From an uncultured Spirochaetaceae bacterium (lineage in GTDB: Bacteria; Spirochaetota; Spirochaetia; Sphaerochaetales; Sphaerochaetaceae), in the NCBI GenBank assembly GCA_944389295.1, contig CALXLV010000017.1, positions 1-57,121 on the forward strand: 57,121 nucleotides of DNA, in the 5' to 3' direction. Within the stretch, counting starts at the first letter, position 1; each line of letters begins with the position of its first letter. A program made the translations under genes and the position numbers. Below, piece by piece: positions 1-8,517 of the stretch. The notes beneath the pieces were generated by a model, which was not told the origin of the DNA, searched no databases, and saw only the letters and a list, made by a program, of their open reading frames with translations.

Positions 1-125
1 ACTGATTCGTCATTTGTCTGTACTACAGTACCGGTTACGATCTGACCGACTTCTAATTCCGGAATTGACATAAGATGCTGCTGCAGATAAGACTGCTTTT
101 CAGTCATCTGAGTTTCATTTTCCAC
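1..125 (-). CDS. rpsA: 30S ribosomal protein S1, N-terminal fragment
   Basis: Only the first 41 codons are inside the window; the gene runs off the left edge. The peptide opens VENETQMTEKQSYLQQH and continues into IPELEVGQIVTGTVV, the typical entry into the first S1 RNA-binding repeat of ribosomal protein S1, which helps mRNA dock on the 30S subunit. I chose a GTG start at 125 because TAGGAG lies 7 bases upstream; an in-frame ATG six codons later is the alternative. It follows cmk by 36 bases on the same strand, and cmk-rpsA is a very common bacterial pairing. The identification from 41 residues is good but not absolute. Confidence 0.8.
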   Translation of the reverse strand, partial: MENETQMTEKQSYLQQHLMSIPELEVGQIVTGTVVQTNDES

Positions 126-161
126 TGCTCTGCTCCTACCAACTGATATACCGCCGGAAGG

Positions 162-791
162 CTATTTCCCGACAGTCTTGATAACTTTCTCACAAACTTC
201 TTTTATGGTCAATAGAGAGGTATCTATATAGAGGGCATCGGGAGAGCGCTTCAGCGCGCCTGCCTCCTTCTCCATATCCATTCTGTCACGTTCCTTTATC
301 GCTTTGAGGACGCTTTCGTAATCGGCGCCCGGCTGATCCTTCACGCGCCGCTCTGCCCTGATCTCCGGCGAGGCATCGAAGTAGAACTTGAAATCGGCAT
401 CGGGGAAGATCACAGTCGTGGTGTCGCGTCCCTCCGTGACAATGTTCATTCCCGCAGCGAGTTTCCTCACCGCTGCGTTCACAAGCTCCCTGAGCCTCGG
501 GTCGGAAGAGACCTGGGAAGCCCAGGCATCGACGGACGGCGTATGGAGCTTTCCTTCGGAATCTATGCCGTCAATGCAGATGTTTCCGTTCTCGACCGTT
601 ATCCTGATGCTTTCGGCATTTGCAAGCACCTTGTCTCTGTCGAGAGGATCTATTCCCCTCTCCAGCGCCGAGAGCGTGTATGCCCTGTAGAAAGAACCGG
701 TATTGAGGAAGTAGAAGCCGAGCGATGCGGCCACTCTGCGTGCTATAGTGCTCTTTCCGGAACCCGCCGGACCGTCAATCGCGATTACCAT
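162..791 (-). CDS. cmk: Cytidylate kinase
   Basis: Phosphorylates CMP and dCMP to the diphosphates with ATP, a cytosolic step in pyrimidine nucleotide supply. The 209 residues are slightly shorter than the usual ~220. The P-loop GPAGSGKS is at residues 7-14, followed by the NTGSFYRA segment that replaces the usual NTGAMYRA, then VTEGRDTTTVIFPDADFKFY and a DASPEIRAERR stretch typical of the family. SD-like AGGAGAGG lies just ahead of the ATG. The start overlaps the end of the upstream pseudouridine synthase gene by 17 bases and rpsA follows, so the three are probably co-transcribed. Confidence 0.93.
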   Translation of the reverse strand: MVIAIDGPAGSGKSTIARRVAASLGFYFLNTGSFYRAYTLSALERGIDPLDRDKVLANAESIRITVENGNICIDGIDSEGKLHTPSVDAWASQVSSDPRLRELVNAAVRKLAAGMNIVTEGRDTTTVIFPDADFKFYFDASPEIRAERRVKDQPGADYESVLKAIKERDRMDMEKEAGALKRSPDALYIDTSLLTIKEVCEKVIKTVGK

Positions 792-1575
792 GCCTCTCCT
801 CTCCCTCTCTTGTTTTTCTGCGTCCTGTGCTTCGGGTGTTTCCCTTTCCGGAGAGAAGTCCTGATACCTCCTCCTTCGTGAGATTCCTCCACTCGCCGGG
901 CTTCATCTCGTCAAGCTCGACGCAGCCGACTCGTATCCTCGTCAGCGATTTCACGTCATATCCGAGATAGGAGAATATCTTTCTTATCTCCCTGTTCTTT
1001 CCCTCTATGAGCGTAACCCTCACGAACTGCTTCGTGCGCGGCAGAAGATCATATCTCTTTATCCTGTACGGCTTTGGTATGTCGATGTAGATGCCGTCAA
1101 GAGCCCTGTTGAGGTCGTCGATCACAATATCTTTATCGAGCTTTACGATGTACTCCTTCTCTACCTGGTATCTCGGATGCATCATCTTATTGGCGAAGTC
1201 TCCGTCGTTGGTGAAGATTATGAGGCCGTTGGAGTCCTTGTCCAGCCTTCCGACGTTGAAGAGAAGGCCGTTGTCGCGGATGCCGATCAGATCGCGGGCG
1301 TACTTCGTCTCGTTCGGATCATAGTTCGTGCAGACATATCCCCTCGGCTTGTTCAGCGCGATATAGTATTTCCTGTCCGGCAGCTCTATCGTCACTGTAT
1401 CAACCTGGACGATATCATCAGGCCCGACCTTAACGCCCATCTCAGTCACGGTTTTGTTGTTGACCATGACCCTGCCCTCTCTTATCAGCTCCTCGCATGA
1501 GCGCCTTGAACCTGCGCCGCACTTCGCCATATATGCCTGGAGCCTCATCGGAAACTCACTCTGCATTCTCTCCAT
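775..1575 (-). CDS. rRNA pseudouridine synthase, RsuA/RluB family
   Basis: Isomerises a uridine in rRNA to pseudouridine. An S4 RNA-binding domain (about residues 10-58, RLQAYMAKCGAGSRRSCEEL) precedes the catalytic domain, whose signature GRLDKDSNGLIIFTNDG holds the catalytic aspartate at D112; EGKNREIRKIF follows nearer the C-terminus. Within the family the layout fits RluB (large subunit) better than RsuA, but substrate choice cannot be settled from sequence. The last ~20 residues are basic and low complexity. The start is uncertain: ATG codons 1, 4 and 10 are all possible, and related proteins often begin at the equivalent of codon 10 (MRLQAYM). It overlaps scpB by 20 bases and cmk by 17. 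Confidence 0.9.
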   Translation of the reverse strand: MERMQSEFPMRLQAYMAKCGAGSRRSCEELIREGRVMVNNKTVTEMGVKVGPDDIVQVDTVTIELPDRKYYIALNKPRGYVCTNYDPNETKYARDLIGIRDNGLLFNVGRLDKDSNGLIIFTNDGDFANKMMHPRYQVEKEYIVKLDKDIVIDDLNRALDGIYIDIPKPYRIKRYDLLPRTKQFVRVTLIEGKNREIRKIFSYLGYDVKSLTRIRVGCVELDEMKPGEWRNLTKEEVSGLLSGKGNTRSTGRRKTREGEERHGNRD

Positions 1576-2284
1576 CGTCCTTCTTCTCCTCTTCCTCTTT
1601 TTCTTTTTTCTTTCTGCCCGGGCGTCTCTTCCTCTCCGGGATATCGTCTCCGGCGAGGTCGATGCTCTCCTCCATGCCGGTCTCGACCTCCGGCCTCTCC
1701 TCTTCTTCCTCTTCCTCCTCGAACGGCGGACGGGCCTCGTCCTCCTTCTCGAACCTCAGCCTGTCGACTTCCGAGAGCTTGGGCAGGTCGGCAATCGAGG
1801 TCAGCTTGAACTCGAAGAGGAATTTGCGCGTAGTGCTGTAGAGGCACGGGTGTCCGGGGATGCTGCTTCTGCCTACGACCTTGATGTAGTCCTTCTCGCG
1901 GAGGAGCTTCACTATCGAATCGGAGTCGACGCCCCTTATGTCCTTTATCTCCTTCCTCGTTACGGGCTGCCTGTATGCGACTATCGCCAGAGTCTCGAGG
2001 GCCGCCCGGGAAAGACGCTTGTCGACCTTCCTTCCGTAGTTCTGCTTAAGCTGGGGATAGAGCTCCGGGGACGGGGCGAATGAGAACATCTCCTCATCCT
2101 CAGTGAGCATGAGCCCGCTTGCCCTGTCGCTGTAGTCCTCCTTGAGCTCCTGGAGCGCATCCTCCACAAGATCGGGCTTTATTCCCGTGAGCTCCGTGAT
2201 CCTGTCTATCGTAAGGGGCTGGTTCTCGATGAAGAGCACCGCCTCGCAGAGGCGCGCCTCATCACTGAGCATTATCCGGGCCAT
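1556..2284 (-). CDS. scpB: Segregation and condensation protein B
   Basis: Winged-helix kleisin-associated protein that, with ScpA and SMC, forms the bacterial condensin complex acting on the nucleoid. The two winged-helix domains occupy about residues 1-170 (ARLCEAVLFIENQPL; SRAALETLAIVAYRQPVTR; REKDYIKVVGRSSIPG; LYSTTRKFLFEF). The remaining ~60 residues are a highly charged tail with runs of glutamate then lysine/arginine. I prefer the ATG at 2284 (MARIMLSD) because GGAG sits 6 bases upstream; an ATG at 2299 is also in frame. The 5' end overlaps scpA, so the pair is translationally coupled. Confidence 0.92.
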   Translation of the reverse strand: MARIMLSDEARLCEAVLFIENQPLTIDRITELTGIKPDLVEDALQELKEDYSDRASGLMLTEDEEMFSFAPSPELYPQLKQNYGRKVDKRLSRAALETLAIVAYRQPVTRKEIKDIRGVDSDSIVKLLREKDYIKVVGRSSIPGHPCLYSTTRKFLFEFKLTSIADLPKLSEVDRLRFEKEDEARPPFEEEEEEEERPEVETGMEESIDLAGDDIPERKRRPGRKKKEKEEEEKKDDGENAE

Positions 2285-3239
2285 CATCCTCTCCTTCATC
2301 TTCCACGAGATCTATCTCCTCCTCAGCGCCTGTGAACTCGACTTCCTCTTCCTTCTCCTCTTCCTCCTCGGCCCTGAGCTTCTCCTCGGCCTCCTTTGTG
2401 AGGATTGAGAAATCGGAGGGGTCCTCGAGATGCTCCTCCTCGATCACATCGTAGTCGTCATCGTACTCATCGGCCATCGCCGGGTCCCAGTCAGCAGGCC
2501 GCTTCATTATGTAGATCGTACCATATTCCTCAGCCTGGTAGAGAATTATCATCTGGTTTCTCGCCGCCTCGAGGATGGCCATGAACGCGCAGATGATGTG
2601 CATCCTGTCATCCGGATGGACAATAAGGTCATCGAGAGTGAACTTCTCCTTCGTGTCCAGAAGCTCGATGAGGAGCGCTTTCTTCTCATCTAGCGAGACC
2701 TCCTCGTAGACGTTGAATATCTTTGAGGACGGCGATGATTTCGAGATAAGCTCTGCGAATGTCCGCATCAGAGTGTCCAGCGTCACGCCGCGGAATAGGT
2801 CCTTCCCCTCGAACGGCACGAGGAAGAAGTTCTCATTCCTCTCCACTCTGAGCACGTCGGCGTTCCTGCCGTTTATCAGAAGCTCTGTGTATTTCCTGTA
2901 TTTCTGGTACTCGATGAGCCTGTCTACGAGGTCCTGCCTCGGGTCCTCGAAGTCGTCATCGTCCCCCTCAGTCTCTATCGGCAGCAGCATCCTGCTCTTT
3001 ATGTAGAGGAGCTCTGCGGCCATCTGGTAGAAGTCGGCAAGCTCCGTCAACTCTGCGCCGTGCTCGTCAAGATATGCAAGAAACTCGCTTGTGATGAGCG
3101 AGATATCTATATTGTATATATTGAGATTGTTTTTCTTTATCAGCTCGAGAAGAAGATCGAGCGGGCCGTCGAATCCCTCCACATGGTATTCTCTCTTCTT
3201 CTCCGGCCGGTCAAGTATGATATCACGTTCTTCGCTCAT
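2262..3239 (-). CDS. scpA: Segregation and condensation protein A (kleisin)
   Basis: Kleisin subunit that bridges SMC heads and binds ScpB. The N-terminal signature VEGFDGPLDLLLELIKKNNLN and the IPL-like helix typical of ScpA are clear, with the body extending to about residue 250. At 325 residues it is longer than the usual ~250 because of an acidic C-terminal tail (residues ~265-325) almost wholly made of E, D and a few hydrophobics. No Shine-Dalgarno sequence precedes the ATG; a TATAAT box lies 7 bases before it, so the message may be leaderless. First gene of a probable scpA-scpB-rRNA pseudouridine synthase-cmk-rpsA unit. Confidence 0.93.
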   Translation of the reverse strand: MSEERDIILDRPEKKREYHVEGFDGPLDLLLELIKKNNLNIYNIDISLITSEFLAYLDEHGAELTELADFYQMAAELLYIKSRMLLPIETEGDDDDFEDPRQDLVDRLIEYQKYRKYTELLINGRNADVLRVERNENFFLVPFEGKDLFRGVTLDTLMRTFAELISKSSPSSKIFNVYEEVSLDEKKALLIELLDTKEKFTLDDLIVHPDDRMHIICAFMAILEAARNQMIILYQAEEYGTIYIMKRPADWDPAMADEYDDDYDVIEEEHLEDPSDFSILTKEAEEKLRAEEEEEKEEEVEFTGAEEEIDLVEDEGEDDGPDNAQ

Positions 3240-3246
3240 CGCCGCG

Positions 3247-3276
3247 ATTATAGCAGAGCGCCGAGTTATTGCTCAA
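3247..3276 (-). promoter_or_regulatory. Promoter of scpA, leaderless-type
   Basis: Minus-strand TTGAGC (3276-3271), an 18-base spacer and TATAAT (3252-3247). Only 7 bases separate the -10 box from the scpA ATG at 3239, placing the expected transcription start at or next to the start codon. No ribosome binding site fits in between. A 6-bp inverted repeat (3282-3287 with 3294-3299) lies just upstream, between recA and this promoter, without a T tract. Confidence 0.6.
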
Positions 3277-3309
3277 TGAGGAGGGGATGAGCGTCCCCTA
3301 CCCGGTATT

Positions 3310-4377
3310 TTACTTATCTCCCTCTTCCGCTTTTGCAGATTCGGCGCTGCTTCCGTCTTTTTTCGGGAACATTATCTCTCTCAGCTTCGCTTCGAGCTCA
3401 TCGGCGAACGCCTTCTCCGAAGCAAGGTACTCCACGGTCCTGTCCCTGCCCTGCCCGATCTTCTCTCCGTTGTATGAATACCATGCGCCTGACTTCTCGA
3501 TCAGGTTGTACTTGAGCGCGGCATCGAGAAGGGAGCCAGTGTATGAGATTCCCGAGCCGAACATCAGGTCAAGCTCGCACTTCTTGAACGGGGGCGCGAC
3601 CTTGTTCTTCACGATCTTCACCCTGTCCCTGTTTCCCGTCACTTCGTCCGCGTTCTTGCCGATGCTCTCTATGCGCCTCACGTCCATTCTGACGGAAGCG
3701 TAGAACTTGAGCGCGTTTCCGCCTGTCGTTGTCTCGGGGTTGCCGAACATGACGCCTATCTTCATCCTTATCTGGTTGATAAAGATTATCGTCGTATTGC
3801 TCTTGGCGAGTATGCCGGTGAGCTTGCGCAGAGCCTGGCTCATGAGCCTTGCCTGGAGACCGACGTGGCTGTCTCCCATATCACCCTCGATCTCAGCTTG
3901 GGGAGTGAGCGCCGCCACGGAATCGACGACAATGATGTCCACAGCGCCTGAGCGCACGAGAGACTCCGTTATCTCAAGCGCCTGCTCGCCGTTGTCCGGC
4001 TGCGAAATCCACAGCTCATCGATGTTTACACCGAGGGCCTTCGCATAGCCGGGATCGAGGGCATGCTCGGCATCGATGAATGCCGCGATTCCCCCCTTCT
4101 TCTGGCTTTCCGCGATGGCGTGGAGCGCAAGCGTCGTCTTTCCCGATGACTCAGGTCCGTATATCTCTATTATCCTTCCCTTGGGATACCCTCCGACTCC
4201 GAGAGCCTCATCGAGGAGTATCGAACCCGAGGGAATCACATCGACATCCATCGTCTCCCTGCTGTCGCCGAGCTTCATCAGCGAGCCTTTTCCGAACTGC
4301 TTGTCTATCTGGAGACGCGCCGCTTCCAGCGCTTCCCTCTTTCCTCTGATGCTCTCCGCATCGGCTGTCTTTGCCAT
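3310..4377 (-). CDS. recA: Recombinase RecA
   Basis: ATP-dependent DNA strand-exchange protein for homologous recombination and DNA damage response. The 355 residues match the usual ~350. Walker A GPESSGKT is at 74-81; the Walker B region [10 protein letters not shown], the loop [17 protein letters not shown] and [18 protein letters not shown] are all present, so it looks fully functional. The C-terminus is acidic, as is usual. AGGAGG lies 5 bases before the ATG. No obvious LexA-type operator is seen in the 54-base gap to dtd; a GC-rich hairpin overlies the leader instead. Confidence 0.98.
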   Translation of the reverse strand: MAKTADAESIRGKREALEAARLQIDKQFGKGSLMKLGDSRETMDVDVIPSGSILLDEALGVGGYPKGRIIEIYGPESSGKTTLALHAIAESQKKGGIAAFIDAEHALDPGYAKALGVNIDELWISQPDNGEQALEITESLVRSGAVDIIVVDSVAALTPQAEIEGDMGDSHVGLQARLMSQALRKLTGILAKSNTTIIFINQIRMKIGVMFGNPETTTGGNALKFYASVRMDVRRIESIGKNADEVTGNRDRVKIVKNKVAPPFKKCELDLMFGSGISYTGSLLDAALKYNLIEKSGAWYSYNGEKIGQGRDRTVEYLASEKAFADELEAKLREIMFPKKDGSSAESAKAEEGDK

Positions 4378-4388
4378 CAGTGCCTCCT

Positions 4389-4404
4389 GTCCCCCTGAGG
4401 GGAC
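4389..4404 (-). other. Leader hairpin before recA
   Basis: A 6-bp perfect stem, GTCCCC/GGGGAC with a 4-base loop, lies in the dtd-recA gap, immediately ahead of the recA Shine-Dalgarno GGAGG. No T tract follows on the minus strand, so it is not a standard terminator. It could modulate ribosome access or mRNA stability; this is inference from position only. Confidence 0.4.
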
Positions 4405-4431
4405 CTTTATATCATATACGCGCTCTCCGGT

Positions 4432-4899
4432 TCATTCCGCCATCTTCGTGCCGCAGAGGGCTGACGAATCGTAGAAGAACGTGACCGGGCCGTCGTTTGT
4501 ATAGCTTATCTCCATATGCGCGCCGAACATGCCCTCAGCTGCGCCTATGCCATTGTTCCTGATGAACTCCACCGCTTTCCGGTAGAGCTTCTCCGCTTTG
4601 TCTGGACTTTCCGCACTGTCGAATGACGGCCTGTTCCCGTGACAGACGTCCGCAGAGAGAGTGAACTGGCTTATGATGAGAACCTCCCCTCCTGTGTCTT
4701 TCAGCGAGAGGTTCATCTTTCCCCTCTCATCCTCGAAACAGCGGAGACGTAGTATCTTTCCCATCATTTTCTCCATGATCTCCTCGTCATCTCCCCTGTC
4801 AACTCCGAGGTAGACAAGAAGGCCGTGCCTGATGCTTCCGGTCACGCTTCCTTCCACGGTGCAGGATGCATCAAGCACTCTCTGAACAACAGCTTTCAC
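4432..4899 (-). CDS. dtd: D-aminoacyl-tRNA deacylase
   Basis: Hydrolyses D-amino acids (and glycine on tRNA-Ala) from mischarged tRNA, a cytosolic proofreading step. The 155 residues match the family (~145-150). The catalytic-site segment SQFTLSADVCHGNRPSF (77-93) and the C-terminal Gly-Pro motif NDGPVT (135-140) are both visible; the position after SQFTL is S rather than the common Y, a mild deviation. The start overlaps the end of rpe by 4 bases (ATGA), so translation is coupled, and recA follows 54 bases downstream. Confidence 0.93.
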   Translation of the reverse strand: MKAVVQRVLDASCTVEGSVTGSIRHGLLVYLGVDRGDDEEIMEKMMGKILRLRCFEDERGKMNLSLKDTGGEVLIISQFTLSADVCHGNRPSFDSAESPDKAEKLYRKAVEFIRNNGIGAAEGMFGAHMEISYTNDGPVTFFYDSSALCGTKMAE

Positions 4900-5561
4900 T
4901 GAACGAGCTCCTCAAGCTCTGAAAGATATGCGGCCTTGTCGTCCTCAGCGAAGAACGACGACCCCATTACCGCGACATCAAGACCGCTGTCATAGAGCAG
5001 CTTTATGTTGCTCCTTCCGATTCCGCCGTCAGCTTCTATCAGATAGCTGTGGCCGTCATCCCTTCTCCTGCTGTCAAGTTCCTCGATCTTCGCCGCGCAC
5101 TCCGGTATGAAGCGCTGTCCGCCCCAGCCTGGATTGACAGTCATGACAAGAACGTAGTCGGCAATCGGGAGAACAGGTTCTATGAAAGAGACGGGCGTGC
5201 CGGGGTTTATCGCGACGGAACACTCCGCGCCGCACTCCTTGATGAGCGTGAGCGTCCTCCAGAGATGCCTTGTGCTCTCAGCGTGCACTGTTATTATTCC
5301 TGCACCGGCCTCGGCGAATCTCCTGACATGCTCCTCCGGCCTCTCTATCATCAGATGCACGTCGAATACAAGCTCTGAATACGGTCTGAGATCCTTGATG
5401 AATTTCGATCCGAATGTGATCTCCGGAACGAATGAGCCGTCCATCACGTCAAAATGCGCATAGTCGGCTCCTGCGGATGCGATTGCTTCAAGCTCTTCTC
5501 CTGCTCTGGAGAAATCACCGCCGAGCATTGACGGCGAGAACATCAGGCTTCTCTCTTTCAT
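4896..5561 (-). CDS. rpe: Ribulose-phosphate 3-epimerase
   Basis: Interconverts ribulose 5-phosphate and xylulose 5-phosphate in the pentose phosphate pathway. TIM-barrel of 221 residues with the metal and catalytic motifs HFDVMDG (36-42), VFDVHLMIERP, TVNPGWGGQ and the phosphate-binding EADGGIG, all conserved. No Shine-Dalgarno is seen before the ATG; the sequence TATATT lies 6 bases upstream, again suggesting a leaderless message although the -35 region is poor. Divergent from the TPR-GreA gene with 165 bases between the two start codons. Confidence 0.95.
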   Translation of the reverse strand: MKERSLMFSPSMLGGDFSRAGEELEAIASAGADYAHFDVMDGSFVPEITFGSKFIKDLRPYSELVFDVHLMIERPEEHVRRFAEAGAGIITVHAESTRHLWRTLTLIKECGAECSVAINPGTPVSFIEPVLPIADYVLVMTVNPGWGGQRFIPECAAKIEELDSRRRDDGHSYLIEADGGIGRSNIKLLYDSGLDVAVMGSSFFAEDDKAAYLSELEELVQ

Positions 5562-5623
5562 GAGATGAATATAGCATATTTCCGCCGGCTCTTGTACTCC
5601 GCTTTCCTTCCTTCACCAATAAT

Positions 5624-5652
5624 TTGCCAAATGCCGGAAGCTATGATATTAT
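5624..5652 (+). promoter_or_regulatory. Promoter of the TPR-GreA gene
   Basis: TTGCCA (5624-5629), a 17-base spacer, TATTAT (5647-5652). The predicted start near 5659 leaves a leader of about 68 bases before the ATG at 5727, containing GGAAGGAG at 5713-5720 as the ribosome binding site. Spacing and both hexamers are close to the housekeeping sigma consensus. Confidence 0.65.
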
Positions 5653-5726
5653 TAAAGCAGTGTCCGAGCAGGTATTTTCTGCCCGGTCTTTATTTTACAG
5701 TCCGGCCCTGCCGGAAGGAGCATAAT

Positions 5727-8459
5727 ATGCTGGATTTCAGGTCACTTCTCAGTGATGAGAAAAATCTCGGCAGGAATCCTGCCGCGTCATATAAGGCGGA
5801 GACTTTCGCCGCAATCGATAAGGAGCTTTCGTCCGTGACGGAAGCCGATAAGCAGCTTGAACTCAGGGACGAGGCGAGAAAGGAGCTTGAGAGCGCGCCT
5901 GACTCGATAGTCCTCAGCTATGTCGCAGGACGTCTCTCGCAGATGCTGCGTCCCCATGAGTACAGCATGAGGCTGAACAACATCCTCCTCTCCCTCTATG
6001 AGGCGGGCAACTGGGATGCCGTCAGATATGTCGGCGGCGTGATTCTCGAAGCCGGCGAGTCCTCAAAGGCGCTCCGCGTTCTCGGAGATGTCGCAGATCA
6101 CGAGGGAAATGAAGATCAGAAGTGGGATTATTACGAGCGTTTCGTGCGCTCCGACAGCAGCGATCATGAGATCATAGTCCTTGTCGCCGACCACTTCGAG
6201 GAGTGCGGGGACAGGCAGAAAGCGATGAACTACTACCAGAGGGCGCTTCACCGCCTCTCCCGCACGGATGACGGCACACGCGTCCGCGAAATCTTCCGCA
6301 AGCTCCTTGCAAACGGAAGGACAGGCTTCCCCTTCTACTCATCGTTCATCGATGACGAGACGAAGAAGGATCAGAACCTCGCCCTCGAGCTTTACAGGAT
6401 GCTCCTTTCTTCGATGATCGAGGAGCGCGGCAATCACGAAGAGGCATCATCCGAGTACAGGCAGAGCCTCGATGACACCATCTCGATCTGCCGCAACATG
6501 CTCTCCATCTCCCCTGATGACCAGGATACAAGGCGGACGCTCGTTGATACGCTCAAGATAAAGTACAAGGATGCCCCGCGCCTTCAGGAGTGCCTGAAGA
6601 AGCACAACATCAGCGCGCAGGGAAAGAGTCCTGTGAAGATGCTCGACGAGTTCGAGAAGGACATCGCCTTCTCCGCCAACACCTACGTCCTGCAGAAGGC
6701 CACGGGCCGTGTCGGCCTGATAATGGCTGTGAAGAACGGAACCGTCACCGTAAGGTACAGCGGCACCGAGACTCAGGAGATAAAGATCGACAGCGCCTTC
6801 GAGGCCCTTACTCCGCTCTCGAAGCAGAACATCAAGGCGATAAAGAAGGGCGTTCCCGCCGTGAAGATAAAGGCGAAGATACTCGCCTCGGGAGGAATAG
6901 CATGGCTCGTCCGCACTCTCCTCTACTCCGCTCCCGACAACAAGGAGACGCTGAAAGAGATGAAGGCTGATGTGGTGCCCTCAATCCTGACCGACAGCGA
7001 GTGGAAAGATATAGCGGATGCAGTGAAGGCGGAACTCCGCGACAACAGCTACGTCCGCATAATCCCCGGCTCCACGGATGCCTACCAGCTCACGCCCTAT
7101 CCCTCTACTCCGGAGGAGAAGCAACTCTATGTATTCCGCAACGAGCGCACCTTCTACGGCAAGGTTGAGGCGATACTGAACGCTCTCTCGCTGAGGATCG
7201 AGAAAACCTCGGATGCCTTCATGGAGATGGTCTCCTATTTCGGAGACATGCTTGCTTCTCCCAAGACTCCTGTCTCCGAGAGGATCGCATCGGTGCTTCT
7301 CCTCGACTACCTTTCCGAGAAGGAAGTGCCGGTCTCCTTTGACATCTCCTTCGACGCTCTCTATGAGACACTGATAACCGACAGTGAGAAGAAGGAGGTA
7401 TTCGGGGCGATAGAGAACACTGTGCTCAAGAAGGAATTCGTAGACCATGTTGTTGACTACGGCAGGGATGCCGCCGATACGCTCGTCTCGATCTTCCCCC
7501 TCTACATAAGCTCCTACATTCCGACGAAGCTGAGGAGGCTCAACAAGGGTGCCGACTACTACATGCTTATAAAGCGCTCGATCGATGCCTACAGCGAGTC
7601 CATCCCGACCTTCCTCTTCTTCGCATGCGAGGCAAGCCTCTCTGATCAGGACCTGCAGAAGGCTGGCATCACGCGCTTTGAGATCTTCCGCAATGAGCTG
7701 ATGGCACTCTCACAGATCGCGAAGGGAGCTGCCAGCGCGGAGAGCAGGAAGAACATCAAGACGCTGAGGAAGGCTCTTGTCGAGAGCGGAGCGATAAACA
7801 AGTTCATAAGGAACGCGGAGAAGGCGGAGATCGAGCAGATCAGGCCGATACTCATATTCAATGAGGGCCTTGAGAGCGAGGAGAAGGCCGCCTACCGCTC
7901 CGATATCGCCGCACGCTTCCCCGATCTCGGCGCCGCCGAAGTGAAGAAAGAGGCTCCGAAGCCGTCCGCACCCAAGGTCGCATCCGGATTCCTCTGCACA
8001 GAGGCAAGCTACGAGAGGAAGAAGGAGGAGCTCAAGGACATCAACACAGTACAGATGCCCGAGATTCTCAAGGAGATCAACTTTGCCCGTGAGCTCGGCG
8101 ATCTCAGGGAGAACAGTGAGTATCAGTACGCCAAGGAGCACAAGAGAGAGCTGGAGAGAAGAATCGGAGAGCTCAACAACGATCTTGCAACTGTGCGCGT
8201 GATGATTCCCGCAGATGTCCTTCCCGGCCTCATCGGCTTCGGAACCAAGGTGAAGATGCACGACAGGGCTGAGAACCGCGATCTCGAATATACATTCATG
8301 GGCAGATGGGAGTCCGATCCCGAGAACGGAATCATTGATTTCAACGCTCCGCTCGGACAGCACCTCGTGAACCACAAAGCCGGAGATGAGGTCCGCTTCG
8401 AGATAAACGGAAGGCAGTATGATCTCGAGATCATCTCCGTCGATCCCGTTGAGTTCTGA
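5727..8459 (+). CDS. greA: Large GreA-family protein with N-terminal TPR-like region
   Basis: The last ~155 of 910 residues form a complete GreA/GreB factor, which enters the RNA polymerase secondary channel and stimulates cleavage of backtracked RNA. The coiled-coil tip motif ARELGDLRENSEY (about residue 785) keeps the acidic D and E needed for cleavage, and the FKBP-like end (GFGTKVKMHD onward) is intact. The preceding ~750 residues are helical, with TPR-like repeats (NYYQRALHRL, ALELYRMLLS) and no motif I can assign. I moved the start from 5565 to 5727 because GGAAGGAG stands 6 bases upstream. This architecture is known in treponemes. Ordinary GreA is only ~158 residues. Monocistronic, with promoter and terminator visible. 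Confidence 0.9.
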   Translation: MLDFRSLLSDEKNLGRNPAASYKAETFAAIDKELSSVTEADKQLELRDEARKELESAPDSIVLSYVAGRLSQMLRPHEYSMRLNNILLSLYEAGNWDAVRYVGGVILEAGESSKALRVLGDVADHEGNEDQKWDYYERFVRSDSSDHEIIVLVADHFEECGDRQKAMNYYQRALHRLSRTDDGTRVREIFRKLLANGRTGFPFYSSFIDDETKKDQNLALELYRMLLSSMIEERGNHEEASSEYRQSLDDTISICRNMLSISPDDQDTRRTLVDTLKIKYKDAPRLQECLKKHNISAQGKSPVKMLDEFEKDIAFSANTYVLQKATGRVGLIMAVKNGTVTVRYSGTETQEIKIDSAFEALTPLSKQNIKAIKKGVPAVKIKAKILASGGIAWLVRTLLYSAPDNKETLKEMKADVVPSILTDSEWKDIADAVKAELRDNSYVRIIPGSTDAYQLTPYPSTPEEKQLYVFRNERTFYGKVEAILNALSLRIEKTSDAFMEMVSYFGDMLASPKTPVSERIASVLLLDYLSEKEVPVSFDISFDALYETLITDSEKKEVFGAIENTVLKKEFVDHVVDYGRDAADTLVSIFPLYISSYIPTKLRRLNKGADYYMLIKRSIDAYSESIPTFLFFACEASLSDQDLQKAGITRFEIFRNELMALSQIAKGAASAESRKNIKTLRKALVESGAINKFIRNAEKAEIEQIRPILIFNEGLESEEKAAYRSDIAARFPDLGAAEVKKEAPKPSAPKVASGFLCTEASYERKKEELKDINTVQMPEILKEINFARELGDLRENSEYQYAKEHKRELERRIGELNNDLATVRVMIPADVLPGLIGFGTKVKMHDRAENRDLEYTFMGRWESDPENGIIDFNAPLGQHLVNHKAGDEVRFEINGRQYDLEIISVDPVEF

Positions 8460-8480
8460 GACAGCTTGTTCCGGTTAACA

Positions 8481-8515
8481 GAAATGCCTCCCCTGCGGAG
8501 GCATTTCCTTTTCGC
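8481..8515 (+). terminator. Rho-independent terminator after the TPR-GreA gene
   Basis: Perfect 11-bp stem (8481-8491 with 8497-8507) around a 5-base loop, followed by CTTTTCG on the plus strand. It lies 21 bases after the stop codon and 11 bases from the convergent stop of the ProXp-ala-like gene, so it could serve both directions, though the T-rich side favours the plus strand. Confidence 0.8.
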
Positions 8516-8517
8516 TT

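Noticed and set aside
3280..3300. Inverted repeat between recA and scpA as terminator or SOS box
   Set aside because: The stem is only 6 bp, no T tract follows on the minus strand, and it lies after recA rather than before it, so neither role is supported.
5565..5726. Upstream 54-codon extension of the TPR-GreA gene
   Set aside because: It would include the predicted promoter and lacks a ribosome site; GGAAGGAG before 5727 decides the start.
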